NCBI GenBank assembly: GCA_023259875.1
Contig: JALRFL010000260.1
Location: 1 to 12,193, forward strand
Direction: 5' to 3'
Source: Alphaproteobacteria bacterium
GTDB lineage: Bacteria; Pseudomonadota; Alphaproteobacteria; Puniceispirillales; UBA1172
Length of the DNA: 12,193 bases
Part shown: positions 7,101-12,193 of the stretch, piece by piece
How positions within the stretch are numbered: the stretch's first letter is position 1
Layout: every line of letters starts with the position of its first letter
Program-made: the position numbers and the translations under genes
Notes under the pieces: generated by a model
What the model was told of the DNA's origin: nothing
What the model saw: only the letters and a program-made list of their open reading frames with translations
Database searches by the model: none

Positions 7101-7754
7101 AACAACAAACTGATAGCCGCTTTTTTCATCAAAGAAAAACGGATCATTAGCCCCCGTGACGGTGATGACGACAAGTTCTTCGACATCGCCATAAACGAGA
7201 GTGAAAAAATCTTTTCTGGTGTCGCCTTCATTAAGGTCGAGAACGCGGCGGCTTCGCCGCTCTAGGGTATAAACCCATTCCCCTGATGACGCGCCTTCGG
7301 GATCATCGGGAATAAACAGCAATGTTCCGTAATGCCCTTTTTTTTCCACCGTTCCCCTAGGATCATCAATAAATGTACTCGAAAATAGCGAGGTGCTTTC
7401 AACCTTAACCCTATGGACTTTACTATCTTTAATCGTGATGCTGACATCTTCGGCAGGGTCAGTGATAGGGTTGAGAATGCTTATCTCTTGGCTGACCTGA
7501 ACTTTGATATCATCAAATTGGGCAAAGGGATCGAAGCCAAGGCTTGGGTCAGCATAAATCCCCTGCCTGAAAATCCCTGAAAAACTGGGGCTTACTGGCG
7601 CGGATGCGGCTGGGCTAAATAAGGCTGGGGGCAGGGGTGGCGTATCAAGCGGATCACCTATCCTTCTGCCATCAACAACCCTGTACCAACCTGAGATGAA
7701 ATCATCATCTTCTTCTGCCGTAAAATACCGAATATCGGTTTTGTCCTCTGACAT
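4131..7754 (-). CDS. Large RTX / cadherin-Ig repeat protein, probable type I secretion substrate
   Basis: This 1207 aa acidic, Asp/Gly/Thr-rich protein has no Sec signal. Residues 1-100 are a unique N-terminus with 'FTAEEDDDFISGWYRVVDGR' and a Pro-rich patch. VCBS/cadherin-like modules follow: about 100-205 (ending 'VITVTGANDP'), 205-318 (with 'GRDPEGDTPRF', 'FETTPY', 'VEVSDG' and 'RDIDDTPPV'), 320-435 and 440-540. Two tandem Ig-like repeats with a 110-residue period lie at 543-640 and 653-750; another cadherin-like module is at 755-877, and a decayed third Ig copy ('IAYTWFY...IGTGDSYIV') at 878-970. A proline linker (977-993) leads to three RTX nonapeptides (1010-1036, the last GGKGDDKID), then 'GGDIITNFNRGRDSFIF' (1061-1077), typical of the calcium-binding C-terminal region of type I substrates. 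It is likely a calcium-stabilised surface or extracellular adhesin-like protein. No catalytic domain is visible, and no ABC exporter, membrane-fusion or outer-membrane partner lies within the window. AAGG upstream of ATG 7754 supports the start. Confidence 0.85.
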   Translation of the reverse strand: MSEDKTDIRYFTAEEDDDFISGWYRVVDGRRIGDPLDTPPLPPALFSPAASAPVSPSFSGIFRQGIYADPSLGFDPFAQFDDIKVQVSQEISILNPITDPAEDVSITIKDSKVHRVKVESTSLFSSTFIDDPRGTVEKKGHYGTLLFIPDDPEGASSGEWVYTLERRSRRVLDLNEGDTRKDFFTLVYGDVEELVVITVTGANDPFFFDEKSGYQFVVTEGIEIGTVLGKPTGRDPEGDTPRFQIVGGNEDGLFHINPVSGWITVVGEIDFETTPYTSSYIGQFEYRNHFYNLQVEVSDGIAPPAQTTINIPVRDIDDTPPVIASSQTTAHIPSGVAGFVTDIAFTYTDVDTVFEGLDEIKWRISGDQADKFKVYRNPLAYSDGFRLQLKYLGGSSGYAELDYDSGNELHLTVQGVDLQGNVSEPLSIIVYVTPQNLHTPKLTVAGTGVITEKLTGQDTGITFSITDLDADGVNRFSFNILDGNSRLFEVVDIGGVWTLKAKDGVSFDARDARTINVQVNVSDSVNTSNIETITIKIVPVDEGDARFFIANEQSLREAPDVGTVLTALRGKDDPDGHKSSSTIFEWFHIAAPDDIIGTGRRYTITESDIGHQIQFRAIYLDGDGTVEIVTSNAAAVTGVVTAAVTTGAKSDTGDARFYISNVNQAREEPTPGTELRALKGRDDPDGHMDGPISYQWFHINAPEVVIGRQKTYTVTNDDIGHRIMFRAYYLDGDGKAETVLANTPSISGVVTATGYKNTLIASTTTASIPENDDGFITDITLRLRDYLFSDLKLTEKDFIITAHGGISDIDKSNPANLFDIVNLNGAWTLKLKDGVFLNFEETTSYAFTVTINNIVNSRNENLPSNTITINLNVINVDENAVIEIQSPHPETIQIGDTLTVNLISEDDHGLHASPNIAYTWFYASDPDTAIGTGDSYIVKEADRGENIGVERSYTDKLNNLEKVEDILEIAVPRVEISAPPPPPTPSPSAPTIPIDRTITIAPQTASKVVAGDGADTITDGNRNDIIIGGKGDDKIDLGHNQEGKDQDQVIYGIGDKSAKDGGDIITNFNRGRDSFIFSLEANSATNAIDSLDDFLMYVMSGAPEDVSDDQLLVVLNLSTPSQGQPQLVGVSFHFQDSVSFGGGRIAVPVVKVQFSVALDQQAIIAALGGDMQSVQSAMNSDGILTNLDYLDDLMGGEGSIGYQIDMI
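4647..4727 (-). other. RTX calcium-binding nonapeptide array (three repeats)
   Basis: Residues 1010-1036 of the large protein read as three consecutive nonapeptides: AGDGADTIT, DGNRNDIII and GGKGDDKID. The first and third fit the RTX pattern GGxGxDxUx well; the middle one is degenerate. Such arrays bind calcium after export and fold into a beta roll. Three copies is a short array for a protein of this size. Confidence 0.75.
5505..6128 (-). repeat. Tandem pair of Ig-like repeats inside the RTX protein
   Basis: Residues 543-640 (6128-5835) and 653-750 (5798-5505) of the large protein are copies with a 110-residue (330-base) period. Both begin GDARF, share 'DDPDGH', 'WFHI.AP', 'DIGH.I.FRA.YLDGDG' and end GVV. 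My hand alignment gives about 53 identical residues of 98. The pattern matches the 'YQW...DIG..I...Y.DGDG' repeats of many type I secreted giant proteins. A more decayed copy follows at about 878-970. Confidence 0.8.
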
Positions 7755-7963
7755 GATGTCTTACCTTGGAAAGGATGATGCCATAAACGGAAAAACGGCC
7801 TAAAGCCCAATGGCAAGCCCATCAGCATTATCGGGCATAAAAGTTAATTTTTTCTTAATTTTGAGAATTTAATTTTTAACTAGACTAAGGCGTCCTGATC
7901 TTGCATCTGCTGGGATAATAGGCCATCTTTCATTGACGATGACGATGAATAAGGGCGATTACC
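7755..7963. promoter_or_regulatory. Divergent region between the RTX protein gene and the cupin gene
   Basis: This non-coding stretch of 209 bases must carry both promoters. Its centre (about 7838-7880) is strikingly AT-rich, with TTAATTTT-type runs repeated three times, resembling an UP element or a site for a nucleoid protein. Just left of it GCCC...GGGC arms flank ATCAGCATTATC (7817-7836). GATAAT occurs on the minus strand at 7832-7827 and on the plus strand at 7914-7919, but neither has a convincing -35 partner. AAGGG at 7951-7955 serves as the cupin ribosome site. Confidence 0.4.
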
Positions 7964-8401
7964 ATGACGATGACCGCAGATGAATTAATCAAAATCTTGG
8001 ATTTGCAGCCTCATCCCGAAGGCGGATGGTATAAAGAGACTTTCAACAATCGCCTTGAGGGTGAGACGCGCGGAACTATGACCGCCATTTATTTTTTGCT
8101 CAAAGAGGGCGAAACTTCGCATTGGCATCGCGTCACAGACGCCGATGAGGTGTGGTCATGGATCGCTGGCGGCAGTCTGATGTTTTCCAGCACCAGTGAT
8201 GGCAAATCCGTAGAACGCGCCAAGATAGGCATGGATTTAACCTCTGGTGAGGTGCCGCAACTCGTTGTCAAGGCAGGGGATTGGCAAACCGCCACAGCTA
8301 AAAATGACTTTGTGCTTGTCACTTGTGTGACCGCCCCCGGCTTTATATTTGACAGTTTTGAGCTTGCGCCACAAAGCTTTCAACCCGGCTTTATGTTCTA
8401 A
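7964..8401 (+). CDS. Cupin superfamily protein, DUF985 (Cupin_5) family
   Basis: This 145 aa single-domain cytoplasmic beta-barrel protein belongs to the DUF985 family. Diagnostic features are the opening 'LQPHPEGGWYKETF' (14-27), 'TAIYFLL' (40-46), 'SHWHRVTDADEVWSWIAGG' (52-70) with cupin-type metal-ligand candidates His53, His55 and Glu62, the 'VPQLVVKAGDWQTA' strand (97-110) and the closing 'TAPGFIFDSFELA' (123-135). Length is normal for the family, which lacks an established reaction; members have been linked to sugar epimerase-like folds but function is not settled. ATG 7964 has AAGGG eight bases upstream; ATG 7970 is an alternative. It stands alone, divergent from the RTX gene and followed by a probable terminator, so it appears monocistronic. 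Its genomic neighbours give no clue to a substrate. Confidence 0.87.
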   Translation: MTMTADELIKILDLQPHPEGGWYKETFNNRLEGETRGTMTAIYFLLKEGETSHWHRVTDADEVWSWIAGGSLMFSSTSDGKSVERAKIGMDLTSGEVPQLVVKAGDWQTATAKNDFVLVTCVTAPGFIFDSFELAPQSFQPGFMF

Positions 8402-8425
8402 ACAGCGAGATGCTTTTATAAAACT

Positions 8426-8464
8426 TCTCCCTTAGGATGTGGCCAGAGGGAGACAGAATTTTTT
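8426..8464 (+). terminator. Probable Rho-independent terminator of the cupin gene
   Basis: TCTCCCT (8426-8432) pairs perfectly with AGGGAGA (8447-8453) across a 14-base loop, followed after a short gap by a run of six T at 8459-8464. It begins 25 bases after the cupin stop. The long loop and the gap before the T run make it a moderate rather than strong candidate. Confidence 0.5.
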
Positions 8465-8481
8465 CCTTGCCATCTGCTATT

Positions 8482-8506
8482 GTTAATGATAATCATTCTC
8501 ATTAAC
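8482..8506 (+). promoter_or_regulatory. Fur box upstream of the iron-binding protein gene
   Basis: GTTAATGATAATCATTCTC (8482-8500) matches 17 of 19 positions of the classical Fur consensus GATAATGATAATCATTATC. It sits inside a longer symmetric element with perfect eight-base arms GTTAATGA (8482-8489) and TCATTAAC (8499-8506). It lies about 100 bases before the iron-binding protein start. A TTGCCA at 8467-8472 could act as a -35 with a -10 inside the box, so Fur-Fe(2+) would block transcription when iron is plentiful. Promoter placement is tentative; the box itself is clear. Confidence 0.85.
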
Positions 8507-8608
8507 AACTAAGGCGTTTGGTAAAATAAAAGTCTTGTGTTTAGCCAAATTAGTAATGTTTTTTGCCATGCGATTAGGTATTCAGTGAATAGCTAAAGGA
8601 AAAACATC

Positions 8609-9670
8609 ATGATGACGCGTATCGCTAACACACAATTTCACAAAGCCAGAAGAAAGGCCATGATCTTGCTGACGGCAATGCTGGGATGCTTTGGGTCTGT
8701 TGGTGCGGTTTGGGCAACAGAAATCAATATTTATTCTTCGCGTTCGCCCGAATTGGTTCAGCCTATGTTAGATGCCTATACCGCAGAAACAGGCGTAACC
8801 TTTAATATCCTTTATCTGGCTAAGGGTATGGCACAAAGATTAGAAGCCGAGGGGGATGCCACGCCGGCGGATGTGATTCTGACCGTGGATATCGCCAGAT
8901 TGTCTGAACTTGATGACATGGATATATTTGCTGCGGTAGATTCGCCTGTCTTAACGGCTAACATTCCGGAAAAATGGCGTGACCATGATCACCATTGGTT
9001 TGGTTTGACCACACGGGCACGGGTTGCGGTGGTTTCCATTGACCGCGTCCAAGCTGGTGAATTAACACGCCTTGAAGATTTAGCTGACCCACGCTGGAAA
9101 GGACGGATTTGCACCCGCGCAGGAAGCCATCCTTATAACCGCGCCTTGCTGGCCTCAATGGTTGCTCATCTCGGCGAAGACGCCGCCACAAAATGGGCAG
9201 AAGGGTTAGTCGCTAATCTGGCGCGCAAGCCGCAAGGTAATGACCGCGCACAGGCCAGCGCTATTTTTACTGGCCGCTGTGATGTTGCCCTCATGAACAC
9301 CTATTACTATGGGCTGATGAAACATAATCTTGAGAAAACAGAACAACAAGATTGGGCCAAAGCCGTTCGGATTGTGTTTTTGAACCAAGGGAATGGTGAT
9401 CGTGGCCAGCATGTCAACATCACTGGCGCAGGGATTCTTGGGACTAGCCAGAACTATGATGCCTCGGTTGAGTTTCTGGAATGGCTAAGCGGTCCAAAGG
9501 GACAGAGCATTTATTCCAGCATCAATTATGAGTATCCGGTCAACCCCACGGTGACGCCGGATGCTGAGATCGCCTCATGGGGCAGTTTCAAGGCAGATGA
9601 TTTGCCGATCACCGAAATCGCGCATCACGCGGCAACAGCTCAGAGGATCATCAATAAGACAGGGTGGTAG
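8609..9670 (+). CDS. Fe(3+) ABC transporter periplasmic substrate-binding protein
   Basis: This 353 aa protein belongs to the FbpA/FutA/AfuA group of periplasmic ferric-iron binding proteins. The N-terminus (KARRKAMILLTAMLGCFGSV...) is a Sec signal peptide with likely cleavage after AVWA (residue 36), giving a mature start TEINIYSSR. The family's iron ligands are mostly tyrosines; here Tyr42 in 'IYSSR' and the 'NTYYYGLM' cluster (Tyr232-234) are in the expected places. Other hallmarks are 'TPADVILTVD' (85-94), 'DPRWKGRICTRAGSHPYNRA' (160-179), 'HVNITGAG' (268-275) and 'YEYPVNP' (307-313). AAAGGA lies about ten bases before the tandem ATGs at 8609 and 8612; either could be used. The Fur box upstream fits expression under iron limitation. 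No permease or ATPase gene follows, so the rest of the transporter must be encoded elsewhere. Size and motifs match the family. Confidence 0.9.
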   Translation: MMTRIANTQFHKARRKAMILLTAMLGCFGSVGAVWATEINIYSSRSPELVQPMLDAYTAETGVTFNILYLAKGMAQRLEAEGDATPADVILTVDIARLSELDDMDIFAAVDSPVLTANIPEKWRDHDHHWFGLTTRARVAVVSIDRVQAGELTRLEDLADPRWKGRICTRAGSHPYNRALLASMVAHLGEDAATKWAEGLVANLARKPQGNDRAQASAIFTGRCDVALMNTYYYGLMKHNLEKTEQQDWAKAVRIVFLNQGNGDRGQHVNITGAGILGTSQNYDASVEFLEWLSGPKGQSIYSSINYEYPVNPTVTPDAEIASWGSFKADDLPITEIAHHAATAQRIINKTGW

Positions 9671-9726
9671 GATATAGGCCCCATCTTATCAGTTTTACGG
9701 CAACAAGACTTGAAAATACCCTAGTA

Positions 9727-9769
9727 ATCCTGTCATGATGAGATCTCTATCGGCTGATCATGACAGGAT
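9727..9769 (+). promoter_or_regulatory. 13-bp inverted repeat covering the ribosome site of the CoA-ester lyase gene
   Basis: ATCCTGTCATGAT (9727-9739) and ATCATGACAGGAT (9757-9769) are perfect inverted repeats separated by 17 bases that include the small palindrome GAGATCTC (9740-9747). The 3' arm contains AGGA (9765-9768), the only plausible Shine-Dalgarno for the ATG at 9778, nine bases away. In RNA the hairpin would hide the ribosome site; in DNA the repeat could be an operator. No T run follows, so a simple terminator is unlikely. Confidence 0.6.
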
Positions 9770-9777
9770 GAAATCTT

Positions 9778-10737
9778 ATGACGCATCGCCCCATTCCCAC
9801 GCCTAGCTCCCGGCTTCGCCGGTGTCTGCTTTCTATTCCTGCATCTTCTCAAAAAATGATGGCAAAAGGGATAGCGACGGCCGCAGACGCGGTGTTCTTT
9901 GACCTTGAGGATTCGGTGGCCCCAAACGCCAAACAAGAGGCCAGAGCCCTAGCGGTAGAAGCCTTAAAAACCCATGACTGGAAAGGCGCTGGTAAATCTG
10001 TTTCTATTCGCGTCAATGCGCTGGATACGGTTTGGACTTATCAAGATATCATGGCAGTGGTTGAAGGCGCAGGAGAGCATATTGACACCATTATCCTGCC
10101 CAAAGTGGGATGCCGTGAGGATGTCTATGCGGTGGATGCGCTCATCACCCAACTCTGCCGAGCCAGAGGCCAAAAAAACCTGATCACAATCGAGGGGCTA
10201 ATCGAAACCGCGGCAGGGGTGGTTAATCTTCCTGCTATCGCCGAGTATAATCAATTCATTGGCAGTTTGCGGCTTGAGGCTCTCCATTTTGGGGCTGGCG
10301 ATTATGCCGCCAGTGTCAGATCACCAACAACATCAATCGGCGGCGGTATTGCTGATTATCCGGGGGATATCTGGCATTATCCCTTGGCATCTATGGTTGC
10401 CGCTTGCCACGCGAACGGCGTTGTGCCCATGGATAGCGCGTTTGGGGATTTTAATGACCCTGATGGGTTCATTGTGGTTGCAAAACGGGCGCGAGCCCTT
10501 GGCATGGCTGGAAAATGGGCTATTCATCCGTCACAAATTCCCCTTGCTAATGATATCTTTACCCCCAGCCAAGATGAGATCGCACGCGCGGAGGCCATGA
10601 TCAAAGCCTTGGAGCAATCCGAGGCATCAGGCGCTGGTGCGGCGTTGTATCAGGGACAGATGATTGACGCCGCCTCAACCCGGATGGCACGCAATATTGT
10701 GGATATGGCACAAACATTAGGAATTCGGCCGTCTTAA
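9778..10737 (+). CDS. HpcH/HpaI-CitE family CoA-ester lyase, malyl-CoA lyase-like
   Basis: This 319 aa TIM-barrel protein of the HpcH/HpaI aldolase and citrate lyase beta family closely resembles bacterial L-malyl-CoA/beta-methylmalyl-CoA lyase (Mcl1), which interconverts malyl-CoA with acetyl-CoA plus glyoxylate and beta-methylmalyl-CoA with propionyl-CoA plus glyoxylate. Visible motifs are 'RRCLLSIPASSQKMMAKG' (14-31), 'AVFFDLEDSVAPN' (38-50), 'SIRVN' with CoA/substrate-binding Arg78, 'IILPKVG' (105-111), 'IEGLIETAAG' with likely Mg ligand Glu143, 'LHFGAGDYAAS' with Mg ligand Asp175, 'GDFNDPDGF' (223-231) and 'GKWAIHPSQI' (245-254). Against Rhodobacter Mcl1 as I recall it, this protein gains about five residues before Asp175 and lacks about fourteen after 'GGGIADY', so the substrate may differ (citramalyl-CoA lyase or malyl-CoA thioesterase are alternatives). 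It leads a two-gene unit with glycerate kinase; its start lies behind a hairpin. Confidence 0.8.
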   Translation: MTHRPIPTPSSRLRRCLLSIPASSQKMMAKGIATAADAVFFDLEDSVAPNAKQEARALAVEALKTHDWKGAGKSVSIRVNALDTVWTYQDIMAVVEGAGEHIDTIILPKVGCREDVYAVDALITQLCRARGQKNLITIEGLIETAAGVVNLPAIAEYNQFIGSLRLEALHFGAGDYAASVRSPTTSIGGGIADYPGDIWHYPLASMVAACHANGVVPMDSAFGDFNDPDGFIVVAKRARALGMAGKWAIHPSQIPLANDIFTPSQDEIARAEAMIKALEQSEASGAGAALYQGQMIDAASTRMARNIVDMAQTLGIRPS

Positions 10738-10739
10738 CC

Positions 10740-12029
10740 GTGGAAAAGGATACCGTCAACATATGGCGGCATGCCGCCGAGGCGGCTTATGCCAAGGTCG
10801 TATCCGCAGGCCATCCCGAATATGCCATGGCCGCCGCCCTTAGCAAAGACGAGGTTGGTGATATCAGCGCTGTTCTTGCGGTGGGGAAGGCCGCCCATGG
10901 CATGGCCAACGCGGCAGCAAAAGCAGGGCTAAGCCCATCTGCTAGGCAAAAGGGTCTGATTATTGCCCCTGATGCTGGGCATAACGCGATCTGGCCTGTG
11001 GTGGTGGCAGGGCATCCTGTGCCAGATCAAGGCAGTTTTGATGGCGGTGTGGCGGCGGCAAATCTGGTGTCATCCTTAGGGCAAGATGATCATTTGCTTT
11101 TGCTGTTAAGCGGCGGTGCATCGGCGATGATGGTATTGCCGCAAGCGCCCTTGACCCTAGAGAATAAGATGATCTTGAACGAAATGCTGCTGGCTAGTGG
11201 CGCGGATATTCATGAAATCAATGCCATTCGCAGATTGGTGTCGGGGATTAAAGGTGGCAGGCTGGCGGCTATGGCGGCGCCTGCACGGATCACTCAAATT
11301 ATGATTTCCGATGTTGAAGACGATGCCCTTGCCGCTATCGGAAGTGGCCCTGCGGCGGCAGACCCCGTGCCGCTCCATCAGGTGATCGCCAGCATAAATC
11401 GCCTTGGGTTAAGTGACTTGCCATGGCTTCAGTCATATCTTGACGGGCTTCAAAAGGGTCAGGTGATGCCGCCGGTTCGCCAAGGTGAGGCCTGTCTTCA
11501 TCATGTCAGCACAAAGATTATCGCCAGCAATCGGCAACTGGTTCATGATGATCTTTTGCCAGTGATTGCCAAGAGAGGCGGCATTGCTGAATATTCACCT
11601 ATTGCCTTGCCGCGTTTATCGGGTGAGGCGGCAGAAATGGGGCGGCGGCTTGCCCGTGCTATTTGTAAATTAGATCACGCCAAAGGCGTAATTCTTGGGG
11701 TCAGTGGGGGCGAGACCACCGTTACCTTGGGCAAGGATCATGGCAAAGGGGGACGATCACAAGAATTGGCGGTCAGTTTTGCCCTTAACATGGCTGATGC
11801 TGGCTTTCCTTGGCTTATCCTTGCCGCTGGAACGGATGGCAGAGACGGGCCTACTGATGCCGCTGGTGCTATGATAGATAGCACCATGACGCTTCAAAAA
11901 GATGCCATGGCTGATGCGCTTCGGCGGCATGACTGTTGGACTTACCTTAATCAGGCAGAGGGTTTATTTCGGCCGGGGGCAAGTGGTACGAATTTAGCTG
12001 ATATGGTCGTCATCATTGCGATGATTTGA
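10740..12029 (+). CDS. Glycerate 2-kinase, MOFRL family
   Basis: This 429 aa cytoplasmic enzyme phosphorylates D-glycerate to 2-phosphoglycerate with ATP, as GckA of the serine cycle and TtuD of glyoxylate/tartrate use; older databases often mislabel the family hydroxypyruvate reductase. The N-terminal DUF4147 domain shows 'VGKAAHGM' (48-55, with the conserved Lys50), 'LLSGGASAM' (122-130), 'EINAIRRLVSGIKGGRLA' (159-176), 'ISDVEDD' (189-195) and 'GSGPAAADP' (201-209). The MOFRL domain shows 'SGGETTVTL' (322-330), 'GGRSQELA' (337-344) and 'GTDGRDGPTDAAGA' (364-377), ending 'GASGTNLADM'. The full family length is present. The start is a GTG only two bases after the lyase stop; no ATG fits, and the ribosome site is weak, so translation is probably coupled to the lyase. 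Together they suggest glyoxylate-to-glycerate or serine-cycle carbon flow. Confidence 0.9.
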   Translation: MEKDTVNIWRHAAEAAYAKVVSAGHPEYAMAAALSKDEVGDISAVLAVGKAAHGMANAAAKAGLSPSARQKGLIIAPDAGHNAIWPVVVAGHPVPDQGSFDGGVAAANLVSSLGQDDHLLLLLSGGASAMMVLPQAPLTLENKMILNEMLLASGADIHEINAIRRLVSGIKGGRLAAMAAPARITQIMISDVEDDALAAIGSGPAAADPVPLHQVIASINRLGLSDLPWLQSYLDGLQKGQVMPPVRQGEACLHHVSTKIIASNRQLVHDDLLPVIAKRGGIAEYSPIALPRLSGEAAEMGRRLARAICKLDHAKGVILGVSGGETTVTLGKDHGKGGRSQELAVSFALNMADAGFPWLILAAGTDGRDGPTDAAGAMIDSTMTLQKDAMADALRRHDCWTYLNQAEGLFRPGASGTNLADMVVIIAMI

Positions 12030-12098
12030 CGCATAGAGAATCGCCCTTCAAGAATAATATTGGTATATCGTAAATCGCTGTAAGCCAACGGGATAGCA

Positions 12099-12193
12099 AT
12101 GAATAGATTATTTCTCAAATCGGTTTTTTTCATGGCATTACTAGGTTTGATGTTGTCCATTTCCCATACCCCATTAAATCCGGTCTCAGCGGA
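12099..12193 (+). CDS. Start of an exported protein, truncated by the window end
   Basis: ATG 12099 has GGGA (12090-12093) five bases upstream and opens a frame of 31 codons that runs off the window without a stop. The product is a textbook signal peptide: basic start MNRLFLK, hydrophobic core 'SVFFMALLGLML', and a likely cleavage after 'NPVSA' (residue 31). The mature protein is not visible, so function is unknown; it could be a solute-binding or other periplasmic protein. It follows the glycerate kinase stop by 69 bases, with no convincing terminator between, so it may or may not share that transcript. Confidence 0.6.
   Translation, partial: MNRLFLKSVFFMALLGLMLSISHTPLNPVSA

Noticed and set aside
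7931..7975. Repeated GACGATGA units around the cupin start
   Set aside because: A few short imperfect copies, some within the start codon region; they are too short and irregular to be a regulatory repeat and are more likely chance or start-codon slippage.
12030..12098. Terminator or promoter after glycerate kinase
   Set aside because: The stretch is moderately AT-rich, but I found no stable hairpin with a T run and no paired -35/-10 sites.

Overview
The window reads as ordinary chromosome of an alphaproteobacterium with a small foreign patch at its left edge. The PrpE, AzlC/AzlD, DUF985 cupin, iron-binding protein, malyl-CoA-lyase-like and MOFRL glycerate kinase genes all look alphaproteobacterial. 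Moderate base composition, a type-I-secretion-style RTX/Ig protein and organic-acid genes would suit a marine lineage such as the SAR116 group, but that placement is inference from gene content.

Layout: (1) 11-941 is a visibly AT-rich cassette of three closely packed plus-strand genes: a 64-65 aa lysine-rich protein, a 55 aa hydrophilic protein, and a 187 aa two-helix membrane protein resembling SLATT-type putative pore effectors. It ends inside the 3' end of the next gene, which lies on the opposite strand. (2) 915-2822 (minus) is propionyl-CoA synthetase PrpE, divergent from an azlC-azlD branched-chain amino acid exporter pair (3009-4111, plus). (3) 4131-7754 (minus) encodes a 1207 aa repetitive protein with cadherin/Ig-like modules, a proline linker, three RTX nonapeptides and no Sec signal; it is probably exported by a type I system encoded elsewhere. 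(4) 7964-8401 is a DUF985 cupin with a likely terminator. (5) 8609-9670 is a periplasmic Fe(3+)-binding protein behind a near-consensus Fur box. (6) 9778-12029 is a two-gene unit, a malyl-CoA-lyase-like CoA-ester lyase and glycerate 2-kinase, preceded by a 13-bp inverted repeat that covers the lyase's Shine-Dalgarno sequence. (7) 12099 onward is the start of an exported protein cut off by the window end.

The lyase and kinase fit together in glyoxylate and C2/C3 metabolism: a malyl-CoA-type lyase would link glyoxylate with acetyl-CoA or propionyl-CoA, and glycerate kinase returns glyoxylate- or serine-derived glycerate to central metabolism as 2-phosphoglycerate. PrpE supplies propionyl-CoA but is not in the same operon. 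The best candidates for something undescribed are the three-gene AT-rich cassette and the hairpin over the lyase start site. No RNA genes, CRISPR arrays, transposases or integrases are visible.
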